In this document: positions 20,604 to 30,650 of the stretch, piece after piece | Layout of the letters: each line of letters begins with the position of its first letter | How positions within the stretch are numbered: the stretch's first letter is position 1 | NCBI GenBank assembly: GCA_013289085.1 | Contig: JABDAR010000003.1 | Coordinates: forward strand, 57,290 to 121,289 | Source of the DNA: Gammaproteobacteria bacterium | GTDB lineage: Bacteria; Pseudomonadota; Gammaproteobacteria; JABCZS01 | Direction of reading: 5' to 3' | Length of the DNA: 64,000 nt | Notes under the pieces: model-generated | What the model was told of the DNA's origin: nothing | Databases searched by the model: none | Seen by the model: the letters and a program-made list of their open reading frames with translations, nothing else | Made by a program: the position numbers and the translations under genes

Positions 20604-21677
20604 TTACACCGCATTAACAACCCCATGTTTCACGTGAAACAATTTTGCACCCAGTATTTCAGCTAGGTGGCGCGCAGTAGTTTCATCCACGCACGTGAGG
20701 AAAACTTGCGCTTTCATTTTTGTCATAATGCGCATGATTTGTAATTGAGCGTTTGCATCCAGCTCCGCAGGCAAATCATCTACCAACAAAACCCCCTCTC
20801 GTGCATTTTGCTCATCAACCCAGATGCTTTGTGAAATTTGTAAACCTGTGACCAACCTTTTTTGTTGCCCCTGGGATAAGACATGCTGAGCCGGCGTATT
20901 TTGGGTTTTAATCTGTAAATCAGCCCGCTGTGGTCCAGCGTATGTATATCCTAACTGAAGATCCCTATTAATATGGTTTAAGAACACGCTTTCTAAGGAC
21001 TCTTGGATGTCCCACCCCGGAGAATAGTTTAAAGAAATATCTGGCAGCTCAAGTAATTCTGCGATCATGGGGTCAGCATGGCTAAACCAACCCTCACAGA
21101 CCTCACGTCGCATCTCATGTATGTGTATACTCGCTTTCACTAACAAATCGTCCCAAACCGCATCTGGGCGCCGCTGCTGGCGTAAACATGCATTTCTTTG
21201 TTTTAACAACTGATTAAACTCTCGCCACTGAGACAAAAACGAATGTTTCACGTGAAACACTCCCCAGTCTATTAATTTGCGCCGGGCCTCAGGAGAGGTT
21301 TGTAATAACTGATAGTTTAATAAATGTAAAACTTGTACAGGCAGGTGTTTTGCAATCTCGGTGATACTGGAAACCTCTTGTCCCGCACATTTCATCACAT
21401 GTTGGTTGTTTCTAGATTTTTGTAACGCTATTTTTAAAGGGTGCCCGCCGTCTAAAGGGGTTAATACCCCACGCAAATATAGCGCCGGAGCATCCTTTTG
21501 AATAACAAGGCCATGTGCAGCACGAAAAGAGCGGCCCGTAGCCAACATATGAATAGCTTCCAGTACACTGGTTTTGCCACTCCCATTATCGCCATAAAAC
21601 ACATTTTTAGACGCAAAAAAAAGCTCTACTTCATTTAAATTACGTAATGATTGAATAAACAGGGAAGAAAGGGCCAT
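20604..21677 (-). CDS. recF: DNA replication and repair protein RecF
   Basis: RecF loads RecA at gapped DNA through RecFOR. The 357-aa SMC-like ATPase has Walker A GDNGSGKTS (29-37), the signature-like LSQGQQKRLVTGL and Walker B GVLLVDDLPAELD, matching the family. The gene carries two perfect parS sites (21244-21259 and 20626-20641), each encoding the pentapeptide FHVKH, one near residue 140 and one near the C-terminus, so the coding sequence doubles as a centromere. It is separated from dnaN by one base. Confidence 0.96.
   Translation of the reverse strand: MALSSLFIQSLRNLNEVELFFASKNVFYGDNGSGKTSVLEAIHMLATGRSFRAAHGLVIQKDAPALYLRGVLTPLDGGHPLKIALQKSRNNQHVMKCAGQEVSSITEIAKHLPVQVLHLLNYQLLQTSPEARRKLIDWGVFHVKHSFLSQWREFNQLLKQRNACLRQQRRPDAVWDDLLVKASIHIHEMRREVCEGWFSHADPMIAELLELPDISLNYSPGWDIQESLESVFLNHINRDLQLGYTYAGPQRADLQIKTQNTPAQHVLSQGQQKRLVTGLQISQSIWVDEQNAREGVLLVDDLPAELDANAQLQIMRIMTKMKAQVFLTCVDETTARHLAEILGAKLFHVKHGVVNAV
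20626..20641. other. parS: parS centromere site 1 (inside recF 3' end)
   Basis: TGTTTCACGTGAAACA is a perfect 16-bp match to the universal chromosomal parS palindrome bound by ParB. It lies in the last codons of recF, where the minus strand encodes LFHVKHG. parA and parB lie about 11 kb to the right. Confidence 0.93.
21244..21259. other. parS: parS centromere site 2 (inside recF)
   Basis: This is a second perfect copy of TGTTTCACGTGAAACA, 618 bases from the first and again within recF, encoding VFHVKHS. Two identical 16-mers near the origin with parAB in the window make chance very unlikely. Confidence 0.94.
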
Positions 21678-21678
21678 A

Positions 21679-22791
21679 TTAAAGCCGAAGTGGCATCACC
21701 ACATACTGACTGTGACTGTCTTGATTCTCATTATGTGCGGACAGCAATACACTGTTTTTAGGGTCTGAAAAAGCCATTTTGATGTATTCAGAGGGCACCA
21801 CATTAAGAACATCTAAAATATAATGTGCGTTGAAAGCCACCTCTAATGAAGGTCCTGCATAATCGATTTCCAATTCCTCGGTCGCCTCTTCTTGCTCTGG
21901 GTTTTGGGCTTCTATAGTTAAGCTATTGTTATTAAACAAAAAACGAACCCCTTTGTTTTTTTCATTCGATAAAATAGCCACCCGCAACAACGATTGTTTA
22001 AGCAGGTTTTTATTAATAAGCGCTTGGTGATCCGTTTTATGAGGAATCACCTTATGATAATCTGGGAATCTTCCCTCAATAAGCTTAGAAGTGAGGGTGA
22101 ATTGTGGGTGAACAAACTGAATATGATTTTCTTCCAACAAAATGGTGATTTCCACTTGATCAGGATGAATCAGTTTTAAAACTTCACTAATGGTTTTGCG
22201 CGGCACAATCACCTGGCAACCCACATCAACACTTTGATTTTCTTGATTTTTTGTTTTTGTCAACCGATGGCCGTCTGTTGCAACCACCACCTGCAATCCT
22301 GGATTAAAGACAAATAACATGCCATTTAGATAATAGCGTACATCTTGTTGTGCCATAGCAAAATGGGTGTGCTCAATCATTTGGTGTAAAATCGCACCCG
22401 AAACACGATATTCTTTACTTAAAGGTGAGACTTGCACCATCGGAAAATCCGCAGCAGGTAAGCTCATTAATGAAAATCGACTACGATTTGCAAGGACCTG
22501 AACTTTAGAAGCCCCTGTGGATAAATTAATAAGACTATCTTCTGATAGTCCGCGACAAATATCTAAAATTTTTCGGCAAGAAACTGTAATAGCCCCTTCT
22601 TCTTTTATCTCTGCTGTTGTAACTGTAGTAATCAACTCTAGATCTTGATCAGAGCAAATAAAAGAAATTTTCTGATTTTCGGCGATGATTAACACATTTC
22701 CCAGAATGGGTAGCTGATGTTTTTTATCGCTCACCCCACTAACGGGCTGAAGCGCTTTTAATAATAAATCTTGTTTAATCGTAATATTCAT
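21679..22791 (-). CDS. dnaN: DNA polymerase III sliding clamp (beta subunit)
   Basis: DnaN forms the dimeric ring that tethers DNA polymerase III to DNA. The 370-aa length is typical (E. coli 366). Visible family features are the N-terminal LLKALQPVSGVSDKKHQLPILGNVL, the middle VATDGHRL, IVPRKTISEVLKL, and the C-terminal SQYVVMPLRL ending that contributes to the partner-binding cleft. It sits two bases downstream of dnaA and one base upstream of recF in a tight operon. Confidence 0.97.
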   Translation of the reverse strand: MNITIKQDLLLKALQPVSGVSDKKHQLPILGNVLIIAENQKISFICSDQDLELITTVTTAEIKEEGAITVSCRKILDICRGLSEDSLINLSTGASKVQVLANRSRFSLMSLPAADFPMVQVSPLSKEYRVSGAILHQMIEHTHFAMAQQDVRYYLNGMLFVFNPGLQVVVATDGHRLTKTKNQENQSVDVGCQVIVPRKTISEVLKLIHPDQVEITILLEENHIQFVHPQFTLTSKLIEGRFPDYHKVIPHKTDHQALINKNLLKQSLLRVAILSNEKNKGVRFLFNNNSLTIEAQNPEQEEATEELEIDYAGPSLEVAFNAHYILDVLNVVPSEYIKMAFSDPKNSVLLSAHNENQDSHSQYVVMPLRL

Positions 22792-22793
22792 TT

Positions 22794-24146
22794 TTAATTC
22801 GATAATGTACGCAATAGGTTAGCCCAATCTTCTTGCATATTTGCATTGGTTTCCAAAAGACTCTTGATCATACGGCAAGCATGAATAACTGTTGTATGAT
22901 CTCGACCTCCAAACGCATCGCCAATCTCAGGTAAGCTGTGACTTGTTAACTCTTTGGCCAACGCCATAGCCACCTGTCTTGGTCTAGCTACAGATCGACT
23001 TCTGCGTTTAGATAATAAATCAGAAATCTTGATCTTAAAGTACTCAGCAACGGTTTTCTGAATGTTCTCTATCGTAACTAATTTATCTTGCAAGGCCAGT
23101 AAATCTTTCAAGGCTTCTCGTACAAATTCCGTCGTAATCTCTTTTCCGGTAAAATGAGCATTCGCCATAACTCGCTTAAGTGCTCCCTCAAGTTCTCTCA
23201 CATTGGAACGTACTCTTTTAGCAATAAAAAAAGCAACTTCATGAGGAATAGTCACACCCGCCTTCTCTGCCTTACTGATTAAAATAGCTACGCGTGTTTC
23301 TAATTCTGGTGGCTCTATGGCAACAGTTAATCCCCAGCCTAAACGTGATTTAAGCCGCTCTTCTACCCCAACAATTTCTTTAGGATAACGATCGCTGGTT
23401 AAAATAACTTGTCTTTGACCTTCAAGAAGTGCATTAAACGTATGGAAAAACTCTTCTTGAGAGCGCTCCTTTCCGGCAAAAAACTGAATATCATCAATTA
23501 ATAAAGCATCCACCGAACGATAAAACCGTTTAAATTCATTAATCATATTACTTTGTAATGCTTTTACCATATCCGCAACAAAACGCTCAGAATGTAAATA
23601 AACTACTTTTGCATTAGGTTTATGCTTAATAATTAAATTACCTATCGCGTGCATCAAATGTGTTTTACCTAAACCCACACCGCCATAAATAAATAAGGGG
23701 TTATATGCAGCACCGGGATTTTCCGCGACTTGTGTTGCGGCGGCGCGCGCAAGCTGATTCGATTTACCCTCAACAAAATTTTCAAAGGTAAATAATGGAT
23801 TAATACTATTAGGATATGTCGGTATTTTTTCTTCAGTTTTCTGAAAAGATGGTGCAACAGATGTTGTTCTTGGTATTACTGCAGCAACAGGAATGCTTGC
23901 GCTGCCTTCTTCTAATAAAACTTGGGGTGGTTCGCCTTGAGTAAATTTTTTAACGAGCTCTTTAATTTCATTAAAATAATTCTTTTCAACCCATGAACGC
24001 ACAAACCGATTAGGCGCTAACAAACAAACCGTTTCATTTTTCAAAACAACCTGTAGCGGTCTAATCCACGTATTAAATTCTTGTGGTGTTAATTCACCTT
24101 GAAGATGATCAGCACATTGTTGCCAAAGTGTATGCGTGCTTGACAT
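22794..24146 (-). CDS. dnaA: Chromosomal replication initiator DnaA
   Basis: DnaA opens the origin. The 450-aa product has domain I ([19 protein letters not shown], near residue 7), a short linker, the AAA+ domain with Walker [12 protein letters not shown] (155-165), Walker [13 protein letters not shown] and arginine-finger region, and the domain IV helix-turn-helix with the signature [13 protein letters not shown] (about 415-427). The ATG at 24146 matches the usual N-terminus; a GTG nine codons upstream keeps the frame but adds an atypical leader. It reads away from oriC, which lies immediately upstream. Confidence 0.97.
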   Translation of the reverse strand: MSSTHTLWQQCADHLQGELTPQEFNTWIRPLQVVLKNETVCLLAPNRFVRSWVEKNYFNEIKELVKKFTQGEPPQVLLEEGSASIPVAAVIPRTTSVAPSFQKTEEKIPTYPNSINPLFTFENFVEGKSNQLARAAATQVAENPGAAYNPLFIYGGVGLGKTHLMHAIGNLIIKHKPNAKVVYLHSERFVADMVKALQSNMINEFKRFYRSVDALLIDDIQFFAGKERSQEEFFHTFNALLEGQRQVILTSDRYPKEIVGVEERLKSRLGWGLTVAIEPPELETRVAILISKAEKAGVTIPHEVAFFIAKRVRSNVRELEGALKRVMANAHFTGKEITTEFVREALKDLLALQDKLVTIENIQKTVAEYFKIKISDLLSKRRSRSVARPRQVAMALAKELTSHSLPEIGDAFGGRDHTTVIHACRMIKSLLETNANMQEDWANLLRTLSN

Positions 24147-24263
24147 AAGAAGAATGCCCCCGTGGTCCGTCACAAATGAAGTTCAAGTTTACCTTGGTTT
24201 AGTTAAGTAATGCAAACCTGTGGAGTATTTATATGAAATAAACAAAAAAACGAGTAGGCCAAG

Positions 24264-24272
24264 TTATCCACA
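24264..24272 (+). promoter_or_regulatory. DnaA box, perfect
   Basis: TTATCCACA, an exact match to the DnaA consensus, about 118 bases upstream of dnaA. Confidence 0.85.
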
Positions 24273-24352
24273 AGAAAACCATGCATCAGAACCGAGATTA
24301 TACCGGAGATAATAAAGATAATATAGTATTGATATTTAAAATAAATTAGTAG

Positions 24353-24361
24353 TTATCCACA
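24353..24361 (+). promoter_or_regulatory. DnaA box, perfect, next to the A/T-rich element
   Basis: TTATCCACA directly follows an A/T-rich segment (about 24308-24350) and begins copy A of the duplicated origin module. Confidence 0.85.
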
Positions 24362-24398
24362 AAACATGCCGCCCTTAATAATAACAATCAAGTTTTAT
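24353..24398 (+). repeat. oriC module, copy A
   Basis: A DnaA box is followed 6 bases later by GCCGCCCTTAA (24368-24378) and then by an A/T-rich run with AAGTTTTA. The same order recurs at 24642-24687, forming an imperfect direct repeat of about 45 bases whose starts lie 289 bases apart. Confidence 0.75.
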
Positions 24399-24483
24399 AG
24401 ATCAATATTATTATTATAATAAAGTTCGGTATTATAAATAAAGCCGAGCAACTCATCTTTCATTTTGGCTTTCTTTGCTCCAC

Positions 24484-24492
24484 TGTGTATAA
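24484..24492 (-). promoter_or_regulatory. DnaA box, one mismatch
   Basis: The plus strand reads TGTGTATAA, one base from the reverse complement TGTGGATAA of the consensus box. Confidence 0.55.
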
Positions 24493-24527
24493 CAAGGGAA
24501 TAACTCTAGCGTTAACTTGTTCATAAA

Positions 24528-24553
24528 AAACCTTTTAGCTCAAAGAAAGGTTT
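24528..24553. repeat. Stem-loop within oriC
   Basis: AAACCTTT (24528-24535) and AAAGGTTT (24546-24553) form a perfect 8-base stem around a 10-base loop. No T-run follows on either side, so a terminator is unlikely; a role in origin structure or protein binding is possible. Confidence 0.5.
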
Positions 24554-24641
24554 ACCCCCAATAACTAGATGGCTTTAAACACAGCTTATCTGCAGAGAAG
24601 CGATAAAGCCCAAGCTATTGAAATATTTATAAAAATTAAGA

Positions 24642-24687
24642 GTATCCACAGAAAAAGCCGCCCTTAACAAGATTAATAAGTTTTAAA
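24642..24687 (+). repeat. oriC module, copy B (with one-mismatch DnaA box)
   Basis: GTATCCACA (24642-24650, one mismatch) is followed 6 bases later by GCCGCCCTTAA (24657-24667) and an A/T-rich run with AAGTTTTAA, matching copy A. It ends just before the rpmH promoter, so box occupancy could affect rpmH transcription. Confidence 0.72.
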
Positions 24688-24710
24688 TAAAAAAATTATT
24701 ATATTTAAAA

Positions 24711-24740
24711 TTGACATCAAGTAGGCTTTCGCTTTAAAAT
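24711..24740 (+). promoter_or_regulatory. rpmH promoter (sigma-70 type)
   Basis: TTGACA (24711-24716, perfect -35) and TAAAAT (24735-24740) are separated by 18 bases, about 37 bases before the rpmH ATG. Confidence 0.7.
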
Positions 24741-24776
24741 ACGCGCCTATATTAAAACTTAAACAACAGGTTAGTC

Positions 24777-24923
24777 ATGAAACGTACCTATCAGCCCAGT
24801 AAAAGAAGACGCTTAAATACTCACGGATTTAGAGCCAGAATGGCAACGGTCGGTGGTCGTAAAGTGTTGGCAAATCGCCGACGCAAAGGGCGTAAACGCC
24901 TTGCTTGCACGGCAAAACGTTGA
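24777..24923 (+). CDS. rpmH: 50S ribosomal protein L34
   Basis: L34 is a small, strongly basic protein of the large ribosomal subunit. The 48-aa translation begins [18 protein letters not shown], continues [20 protein letters not shown] and ends in CTAKR, with the family features throughout. It is the first gene right of oriC, under a strong promoter, and its stop codon overlaps the proposed TTG start of rnpA, the common rpmH-rnpA coupling. Confidence 0.96.
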   Translation: MKRTYQPSKRRRLNTHGFRARMATVGGRKVLANRRRKGRKRLACTAKR

Positions 24924-25252
24924 AATTTAACAAATCTTTTCGCTTGCTCTGTGCAAGCGATTATGATCAAGTTTTTCAACAAGCGATTAAAATTAATCAT
25001 CCTTTAGCCAGCATTTATGCAAGACCCAATAATAACGCTCATGCGCGATTAGGATTATTGGTCAGTAAAAAGGCTATGAAAAAAGCTGTTGCAAGAAACC
25101 GGATAAAACGCATCGTTAGAGAAAGCTTTAGAGCCAATGTTTCCAAGCTTAAAGCTTATGATATTATATTTATTGCGCGATCAAAAATAGAAGCTGTTGA
25201 TAACAAACAAGTTTTTATTACATTAAGCGATCTATGGACCGAATTAACATGA
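24920..25252 (+). CDS. rnpA: Ribonuclease P protein component
   Basis: RnpA is the protein cofactor of RNase P, which matures tRNA 5' ends. The 110-aa basic protein (from a TTG at 24920) shows [18 protein letters not shown] at its start, [19 protein letters not shown] and the RNR signature [13 protein letters not shown] (about 68-80). There is no ATG in frame before the conserved region; TTG at 24920 overlaps the rpmH TGA, and another TTG lies at 24905. The exact start is therefore uncertain. The stop overlaps the yidD ATG (ATGA). Confidence 0.92.
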   Translation: MKFNKSFRLLCASDYDQVFQQAIKINHPLASIYARPNNNAHARLGLLVSKKAMKKAVARNRIKRIVRESFRANVSKLKAYDIIFIARSKIEAVDNKQVFITLSDLWTELT

Positions 25253-25461
25253 TCAAAACTATATTATTAGTTTTAATTCGCATTTATCGTTATACCCTGA
25301 GCTATTGGGTGGGACAACATTGTCGTTTTTATCCCAGTTGTTCAGCCTATGCAGAATCCGCCATTTCCCAATACGGGGGTGTTCGCGGTAGTTATTTAGC
25401 AACAAAACGCCTACTCCGTTGCCATCCTTGGCATCCGGGTGGGGAAGATCCACTTCCTTAA
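25249..25461 (+). CDS. yidD: Membrane protein insertion efficiency factor YidD
   Basis: YidD is a small membrane-associated protein linked to YidC-dependent insertion. The 70-aa product has the family signature YRYTLSYWVGQHCRFYPSCS then AYAESAI, and ends RCHPWHPGGEDPLP, typical of the family. The ATG at 25249 is chosen because it overlaps the rnpA stop (ATGA). It lies 16 bases before yidC in the conserved rpmH-rnpA-yidD-yidC-mnmE order. Confidence 0.94.
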   Translation: MIKTILLVLIRIYRYTLSYWVGQHCRFYPSCSAYAESAISQYGGVRGSYLATKRLLRCHPWHPGGEDPLP

Positions 25462-25477
25462 AAAGATTGACACACAT

Positions 25478-27133
25478 ATGGATTTACAAAGAACTTTATT
25501 ATTAGGCGGCTTAGTTATTGTTGGATATCTGTTATTTCAGGCCTGGCAAGAGGACTACGCGATTAAACCCACACAAGGCGGAGCTACCCATCAATCTGAA
25601 ATAACCGCTGTGGAAGGCAACACAGATGTGCCTATGGTCTCGAATATACCTGAACATCATCAAAATGAAATTAAACTAGAAAACACAGAATCACAATCGA
25701 CAGATTGGATTGTTGTTGAAACAGATGTATTGAAATTATGGATCGACCCCAAAGGCGGAAATTTAGTGCAAGCCGACTTAATTGCGTACAAGCAAACACT
25801 AGATGAAAATAGTCCAGATATTCGATTGTTAAATTCAGACGCGCAACATCTCTATATTGCACAAAGTGGTTTGTCGAGTGAACAAGGGCCTGATATACCC
25901 AGTAAAGGGCAAGCGCTTTATCACACTGATAAAAAAAATTATGTGTTAGAAAATGGCGCAGATACTTTAACCGTAAATTTAGTGTGGAAGAATGCGGAAG
26001 GTTTATCTGTTGTTAAGCAATTTATATTTGAACGCGGACAATATTTATTTGATGTTCAATACGACATTAATAATCAAATGTCTAAAGATTGGCACGGTCA
26101 GTTTTATGGACAATTTAAACGTAAACAAGGTGAAGATGCGGGTTTATTAGGATTAGCCACATATCAAGGTGCAGCTATTTCAAGCCCAGATAAACGTTAT
26201 GAAAAAGTCACGTATAAAGAAATGAGTAAAAGGGATTTAGACAGAAGTATTGAAGGCGGATGGCTTGCAATGCTACAACATTATTTTGTCAGCAGCTTTA
26301 TTCCAAGCGCGGATCAAAATTTTAGATATTTATCTTGGCCGCCAGAAGACGGAGTTTTTCGTGTTGCTTTAATGGGGCCTGAATTAACAGTAGCACCGGG
26401 TGATCACATTAAAACCGGCGCTGAATTTTATTTAGGGCCTAAAATTGCAGAAAATCTAAAAGCAGTTGCCCCGCATTTAGATTTAACTTTAGATTATGGT
26501 TGGTTCTGGCCTATATCAGTGGCTTTATTTTGGGTGATGAAAAAATGTTATGACTTATTTAGTAACTGGGGCGTCGCTATTATTTTAGTGACTTTATTAG
26601 TAAAAATCGCATTTTATAAACTTTCCGCCAGCAGTTATCGTTCAATGGCACACATGCGTTTAATGCAACCCAAAATTATGAGTCTGCGTGAAAGATTTGG
26701 CAGCGATAAACAAAAAATGAGTCAAGCGATGATTGAACTTTATCGCAAAGAAAAAATAAATCCATTAGGCGGATGTTTGCCGATCATTATTCAAATCCCT
26801 GTATTTATCGCATTATATTGGGTGATTATTGAAAGTGTGGAATTTAGACATGCACCCTTTATGTTTTGGATTCATGATTTATCGGCGATGGATCCGTATT
26901 ATATTTTACCGATCATTATGGGGATCAGTATGGTATTACAACAAAGATTAAGTCCGCCGCCACCCGATCCTATGCAAGCAAAAGTATTAATGTTTATGCC
27001 GGTCATATTTACGGTTTTATTTATTACTTTCCCTGCAGGATTAGTTTTATATTGGGTTGTGAATAATGTGTTATCGATCGCTCAACAATATTTAATTACA
27101 CGGAATGTAGAACGCGCTGCCCTTGGGAAGTAA
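25478..27133 (+). CDS. yidC: Membrane protein insertase YidC
   Basis: YidC inserts and folds inner-membrane proteins, alone or with SecYEG. The 551-aa Gram-negative form has an N-terminal membrane anchor ([19 protein letters not shown]), a large periplasmic beta domain (about 60-330), and the conserved C-terminal core with [21 protein letters not shown] and the late [20 protein letters not shown]. The ATG at 25478 gives the typical MDLQRTLLL start; the longer frame from a GTG overlaps yidD and is not favoured. One base separates its stop from the mnmE ATG. Confidence 0.96.
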   Translation: MDLQRTLLLGGLVIVGYLLFQAWQEDYAIKPTQGGATHQSEITAVEGNTDVPMVSNIPEHHQNEIKLENTESQSTDWIVVETDVLKLWIDPKGGNLVQADLIAYKQTLDENSPDIRLLNSDAQHLYIAQSGLSSEQGPDIPSKGQALYHTDKKNYVLENGADTLTVNLVWKNAEGLSVVKQFIFERGQYLFDVQYDINNQMSKDWHGQFYGQFKRKQGEDAGLLGLATYQGAAISSPDKRYEKVTYKEMSKRDLDRSIEGGWLAMLQHYFVSSFIPSADQNFRYLSWPPEDGVFRVALMGPELTVAPGDHIKTGAEFYLGPKIAENLKAVAPHLDLTLDYGWFWPISVALFWVMKKCYDLFSNWGVAIILVTLLVKIAFYKLSASSYRSMAHMRLMQPKIMSLRERFGSDKQKMSQAMIELYRKEKINPLGGCLPIIIQIPVFIALYWVIIESVEFRHAPFMFWIHDLSAMDPYYILPIIMGISMVLQQRLSPPPPDPMQAKVLMFMPVIFTVLFITFPAGLVLYWVVNNVLSIAQQYLITRNVERAALGK

Positions 27134-27134
27134 T

Positions 27135-28460
27135 ATGACAGCGTCTAACACTTCAACCATCGCAGCAATTGCAACCCCAGGTGGATTTGGCGGGGTTGGA
27201 ATTGTGCGTGTATCTGGACCGAAAGCAAAAAACATTGCGTTATCACTGACTGAAAAAAATTTAAAACCTCGATTCGCACAATACACGTCTTTTTTTGATC
27301 AAGAAAAAAATATTATAGATTCCGGCCTTGCACTTTATTTTCCAAATCCACATTCTTTTACGGGCGAAGATGTTGTAGAACTACAAGGTCATGGTGGACC
27401 TGTGGTATTAAATTTATTATTACAACGCGTAATTGAATTAGGCGCACACCAAGCAAAACCCGGCGAATTTAGCGAACGCGCTTTTTTAAATGATAAAATT
27501 GATTTAGTTCAAGCAGAAGCAATTGCTGATTTAATTAACGCAAGTTCAGTGCAAGCTGCAAATGCGGCACAAAGATCTTTGCAAGGCCAGTTTTCGGAAA
27601 CAATAAACGCATTAAATGAAAAAATTATTTATTTACGCACTTATGTAGAAGCTGCAATTGATTTTCCAGAAGAAGAAATTGATTTTTTAAATGATGGTCA
27701 TGTTAAATCTAATTTAGAAGAAATTTTAACAAGCTGTGAAACAATATTAAAAAATGCTAAACAAGGTGTAGTATTACAAGAGGGTATTCATATTGTATTG
27801 GCAGGCGAACCTAATGCAGGGAAATCAAGTTTATTAAATGCACTCGCGCAAAGAGATACGGCGATAGTCACAGATATTCCCGGTACAACCCGAGATATTC
27901 TGCGGGAAAAAATAAACCTAGATGGCGTGCCACTGCATATTATTGATACCGCAGGATTGCGAGAATCAAACGATATCATCGAGCAAGAAGGCATCAAGCG
28001 CGCACAGCAAGAAATTCAAAAAGCAGATATGGTGTTGTGGATTATTGATAGTACAAAAGATGATGCAAGCATCTGGCTTGATAATATTCCAAAAGAAAAA
28101 TTATTATTAGTGTACAACAAAATAGATCTTTCTCACCCGAAAGGTAAAAGTTCAGATGTACACATCTCTGCGAAAACAGGGCAAGGCTTTGATCAACTAA
28201 AATTAAAAATTTTTGAAAAAATGGGCATTCAACATATTAATAGCGATCAAATCAGCGCAAGACAACGACATTTAACCCTATTAAAAAACACGGTAGAATT
28301 GTTAAAACAAGGCTTTTATGTACTTGAAACACTAAACGCTGGCGAACTGTTAGCAGAACATTTAAAAGATGCCCATCAACAATTAAGTGAAATCACAGGC
28401 AGTTTTACCGCAGATGATTTATTGGGTGAAATTTTTTCAAAATTTTGTATAGGAAAATAA
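27135..28460 (+). CDS. mnmE: tRNA modification GTPase MnmE
   Basis: MnmE works with MnmG to install 5-carboxymethylaminomethyl groups on wobble U34 of certain tRNAs. The 441-aa protein begins with the formyl-THF-binding domain ([21 protein letters not shown]), has the GTPase domain with [30 protein letters not shown] and NKIDL, and ends FCIGK with the catalytic C-terminal Cys. The ATG at 27135 directly follows yidC. Its stop abuts the mnmG start, so the two partner proteins are co-translated. Confidence 0.96.
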   Translation: MTASNTSTIAAIATPGGFGGVGIVRVSGPKAKNIALSLTEKNLKPRFAQYTSFFDQEKNIIDSGLALYFPNPHSFTGEDVVELQGHGGPVVLNLLLQRVIELGAHQAKPGEFSERAFLNDKIDLVQAEAIADLINASSVQAANAAQRSLQGQFSETINALNEKIIYLRTYVEAAIDFPEEEIDFLNDGHVKSNLEEILTSCETILKNAKQGVVLQEGIHIVLAGEPNAGKSSLLNALAQRDTAIVTDIPGTTRDILREKINLDGVPLHIIDTAGLRESNDIIEQEGIKRAQQEIQKADMVLWIIDSTKDDASIWLDNIPKEKLLLVYNKIDLSHPKGKSSDVHISAKTGQGFDQLKLKIFEKMGIQHINSDQISARQRHLTLLKNTVELLKQGFYVLETLNAGELLAEHLKDAHQQLSEITGSFTADDLLGEIFSKFCIGK

Positions 28461-30329
28461 ATGTACCATTTTGATACCATAGTAATAGGCGGCGGACACG
28501 CGGGCACAGAAGCTGCGCTTGCGAGTGCACGCATGGGCGCGAAAACATTATTACTATCACAAAATATTGAAACCATAGGTCAAATGTCTTGTAATCCTGC
28601 CATTGGTGGCATTGGTAAAAGTCATTTGGTAAAAGAAATTGATGCCATGGGCGGCGTAATGGCGCATGCTGCTGATTTAGCAGGCATTCATTTTCGAGTA
28701 TTAAATGCCAGCAAAGGACCCGCCGTTCGCGCAACGCGCGCGCAAGCGGATCGCGTACTTTATAAACGTGCGATTATTGAAATCGTACAAAAACAACCAA
28801 ACTTATTTTTATTTCAACAAAATGTAGAAGATTTATTGCTTGAAAATAATCGCGTACATGGCGTGCTTACGCAAATGGGCGTAAAATTTTATGCAAAAGC
28901 AATTGTATTAACGGCAGGTACTTTTTTAGCAGGACGTTTACATATTGGTTTAAATAATTATCAAGGTGGTCGCGCAGGTGATGCTGCTGCAACCCGTCTT
29001 GCAGAAAAAATGCGAGAACTGCCATTTACAGTCGGACGTTTAAAAACCGGAACGCCGCCACGCGTTGATCGTAGATCAATTAATTTCAATGTTTTAGGCG
29101 AACAAGCAGGCGATAATCCCACACCCGTTTTTTCTTTTTTAGGAAAGCGCGAACAACATCCAAGACAAGTGTCTTGTTATATTACGCATACCAATCAAAA
29201 AACCCACGATATAGTATTAGGCGCGCTCGATGAATCGCCATTATATAGCGGTGATATTAGTGGTGTAGGTCCTCGTTATTGTCCGTCGATAGAAGATAAA
29301 GTAAAACGTTTTTCACATCGCGAAGCGCATCAAATATTTATCGAGCCCGAAGGTTTAAATAGCGAAGAAATTTATCCCAATGGTATTTCAACCAGCTTGC
29401 CCTTTCATGCGCAAATTAATTTAGTACGTTCAATGTTAGGTTTTGAAAATGCACATATTACAAGACCTGGTTATGCGATTGAATATGATTTTTTCGACCC
29501 GCGTGGCTTAACGCACGCGCTGCAAACTAAATGTATTGATGGATTATTTTTTGCAGGACAAATAAATGGTACAACCGGTTATGAAGAAGCCGCAGCCCAA
29601 GGTTTGGTTGCGGGCATAAACGCAGCCTGTTTTGTGCAAGAAAAACCTTTTTGGACACCTAAAAGAGATGAAGCCTACATCGGTGTACTCATCGATGATT
29701 TAGTGACACAAGGAACAAAAGAGCCTTATCGTATGTTTACCTCGCGTGCAGAATATCGCTTATTATTGCGAGAAGATAATGCAGATTTAAGATTAACACC
29801 TATTGGGCGAGAATTAGGCTTAGTCAATGATTCACACTGGGATCAATTCGCACGTAAACGTGAACTCATAGAACAAGAAACCGCGCGCTTAAAATCTATT
29901 TATATTCAACCCGATTCTGAAGCAGGAAAAGCGTTCGAACTTGCACGCGGTGTTCATGGTTTAGATTTATTAGCAAGACCCCATATGACTTATGAAAATT
30001 TAATGCAGCTTGCACAACTTGGCCCCGGTCTTGATAATGAAACAGCAAAAGAACAAGTTGAAATCCAAGCCAAATATTCAGGCTATATTGAAAAACAACA
30101 ACAAGAAATAGAAAAACATGCCCACTACGAAGACATGCATTTGCCCACAGATTTAGACTATAAACAAGTCACCAGTCTTTCCACCGAAGTCATGGAAAAA
30201 TTAAACAAAGTAAAACCCGAAACCATAGGCCAAGCCAGCCGAATTTCAGGTGTCACACCCGCCGCAATTTCCATCCTATTGGTTTATTTGAAGAAAGATC
30301 AAAAACGGGCGGATTACGTTTTTATTTAA
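28461..30329 (+). CDS. mnmG: tRNA uridine 5-carboxymethylaminomethyl modification enzyme MnmG
   Basis: MnmG (GidA) is the FAD-dependent partner of MnmE. The 622-aa product has the FAD fold [20 protein letters not shown] (about 6-25), [20 protein letters not shown], the family motif [24 protein letters not shown] and a long helical C-terminal domain that binds MnmE. The ATG follows the mnmE TAA with no gap. Length matches E. coli (629 aa). Confidence 0.97.
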   Translation: MYHFDTIVIGGGHAGTEAALASARMGAKTLLLSQNIETIGQMSCNPAIGGIGKSHLVKEIDAMGGVMAHAADLAGIHFRVLNASKGPAVRATRAQADRVLYKRAIIEIVQKQPNLFLFQQNVEDLLLENNRVHGVLTQMGVKFYAKAIVLTAGTFLAGRLHIGLNNYQGGRAGDAAATRLAEKMRELPFTVGRLKTGTPPRVDRRSINFNVLGEQAGDNPTPVFSFLGKREQHPRQVSCYITHTNQKTHDIVLGALDESPLYSGDISGVGPRYCPSIEDKVKRFSHREAHQIFIEPEGLNSEEIYPNGISTSLPFHAQINLVRSMLGFENAHITRPGYAIEYDFFDPRGLTHALQTKCIDGLFFAGQINGTTGYEEAAAQGLVAGINAACFVQEKPFWTPKRDEAYIGVLIDDLVTQGTKEPYRMFTSRAEYRLLLREDNADLRLTPIGRELGLVNDSHWDQFARKRELIEQETARLKSIYIQPDSEAGKAFELARGVHGLDLLARPHMTYENLMQLAQLGPGLDNETAKEQVEIQAKYSGYIEKQQQEIEKHAHYEDMHLPTDLDYKQVTSLSTEVMEKLNKVKPETIGQASRISGVTPAAISILLVYLKKDQKRADYVFI

Positions 30330-30355
30330 ATTTATCCATCCATGCAAGCAACCCT

Positions 30356-30535
30356 TCAAGCCTTATTTTTTACTGAGGAGCCAACCTGATCTAGCGGAAT
30401 ATCCAACATAAATCGTTGAGGATTAGAAATATGAAGCATTGGATATTCTCCAAACTTTTGCTTTTCTTTAAATACTTGATAGGCAGCGGTCGTTGTCCCA
30501 ATCGTAGCAACTATTTTCGTAGCTTTTTTTAACAT
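30356..30535 (-). CDS. Hypothetical 59-aa protein divergent from an Lrp-family regulator
   Basis: This frame begins MLKKATKIVATIGTTTAAYQ, has one weakly hydrophobic N-terminal segment, and ends SVKNKA; no family is recognised. A strong ribosome site (AGGAGGT, about 8 bases before the ATG at 30535) argues that it is a real gene and that the longer upstream extension of the frame is not used. It reads away from the Lrp-type regulator at 30678 across a region with two Lrp-like operators, so it may be a target of that regulator. Confidence 0.55.
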   Translation of the reverse strand: MLKKATKIVATIGTTTAAYQVFKEKQKFGEYPMLHISNPQRFMLDIPLDQVGSSVKNKA

Positions 30536-30619
30536 AATAAATACCTCCTCTATATCTATCAATGTTAACAATAAAGATAAGGATAATAATTGCAAATACT
30601 AATTTAAAATGCGATATTA

Positions 30620-30634
30620 TAGAATCTAATTCTA
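30620..30634. promoter_or_regulatory. Lrp-type operator, copy 1
   Basis: TAGAAT and ATTCTA are perfect inverted arms around a 3-base centre, a 15-bp form typical of Lrp/AsnC binding sites. It lies 44 bases upstream of the regulator gene. Confidence 0.55.
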
Positions 30635-30650
30635 AAGTATATAAAAATTT

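Larger units (their letters stand above)
24147..24776. other. oriC: oriC, chromosomal replication origin
   Basis: This 630-base gap between divergent dnaA and rpmH contains no gene. It has two perfect DnaA boxes (24264-24272, 24353-24361), two one-mismatch boxes (24484-24492 on the minus strand, 24642-24650), an A/T-rich stretch at about 24308-24350 that could be the unwinding element, a duplicated box-plus-GCCGCCCTTAA module, and a stem-loop at 24528-24553. Gene direction switches here. Position next to dnaA on one side and rpmH on the other is a common bacterial origin arrangement. Confidence 0.88.
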
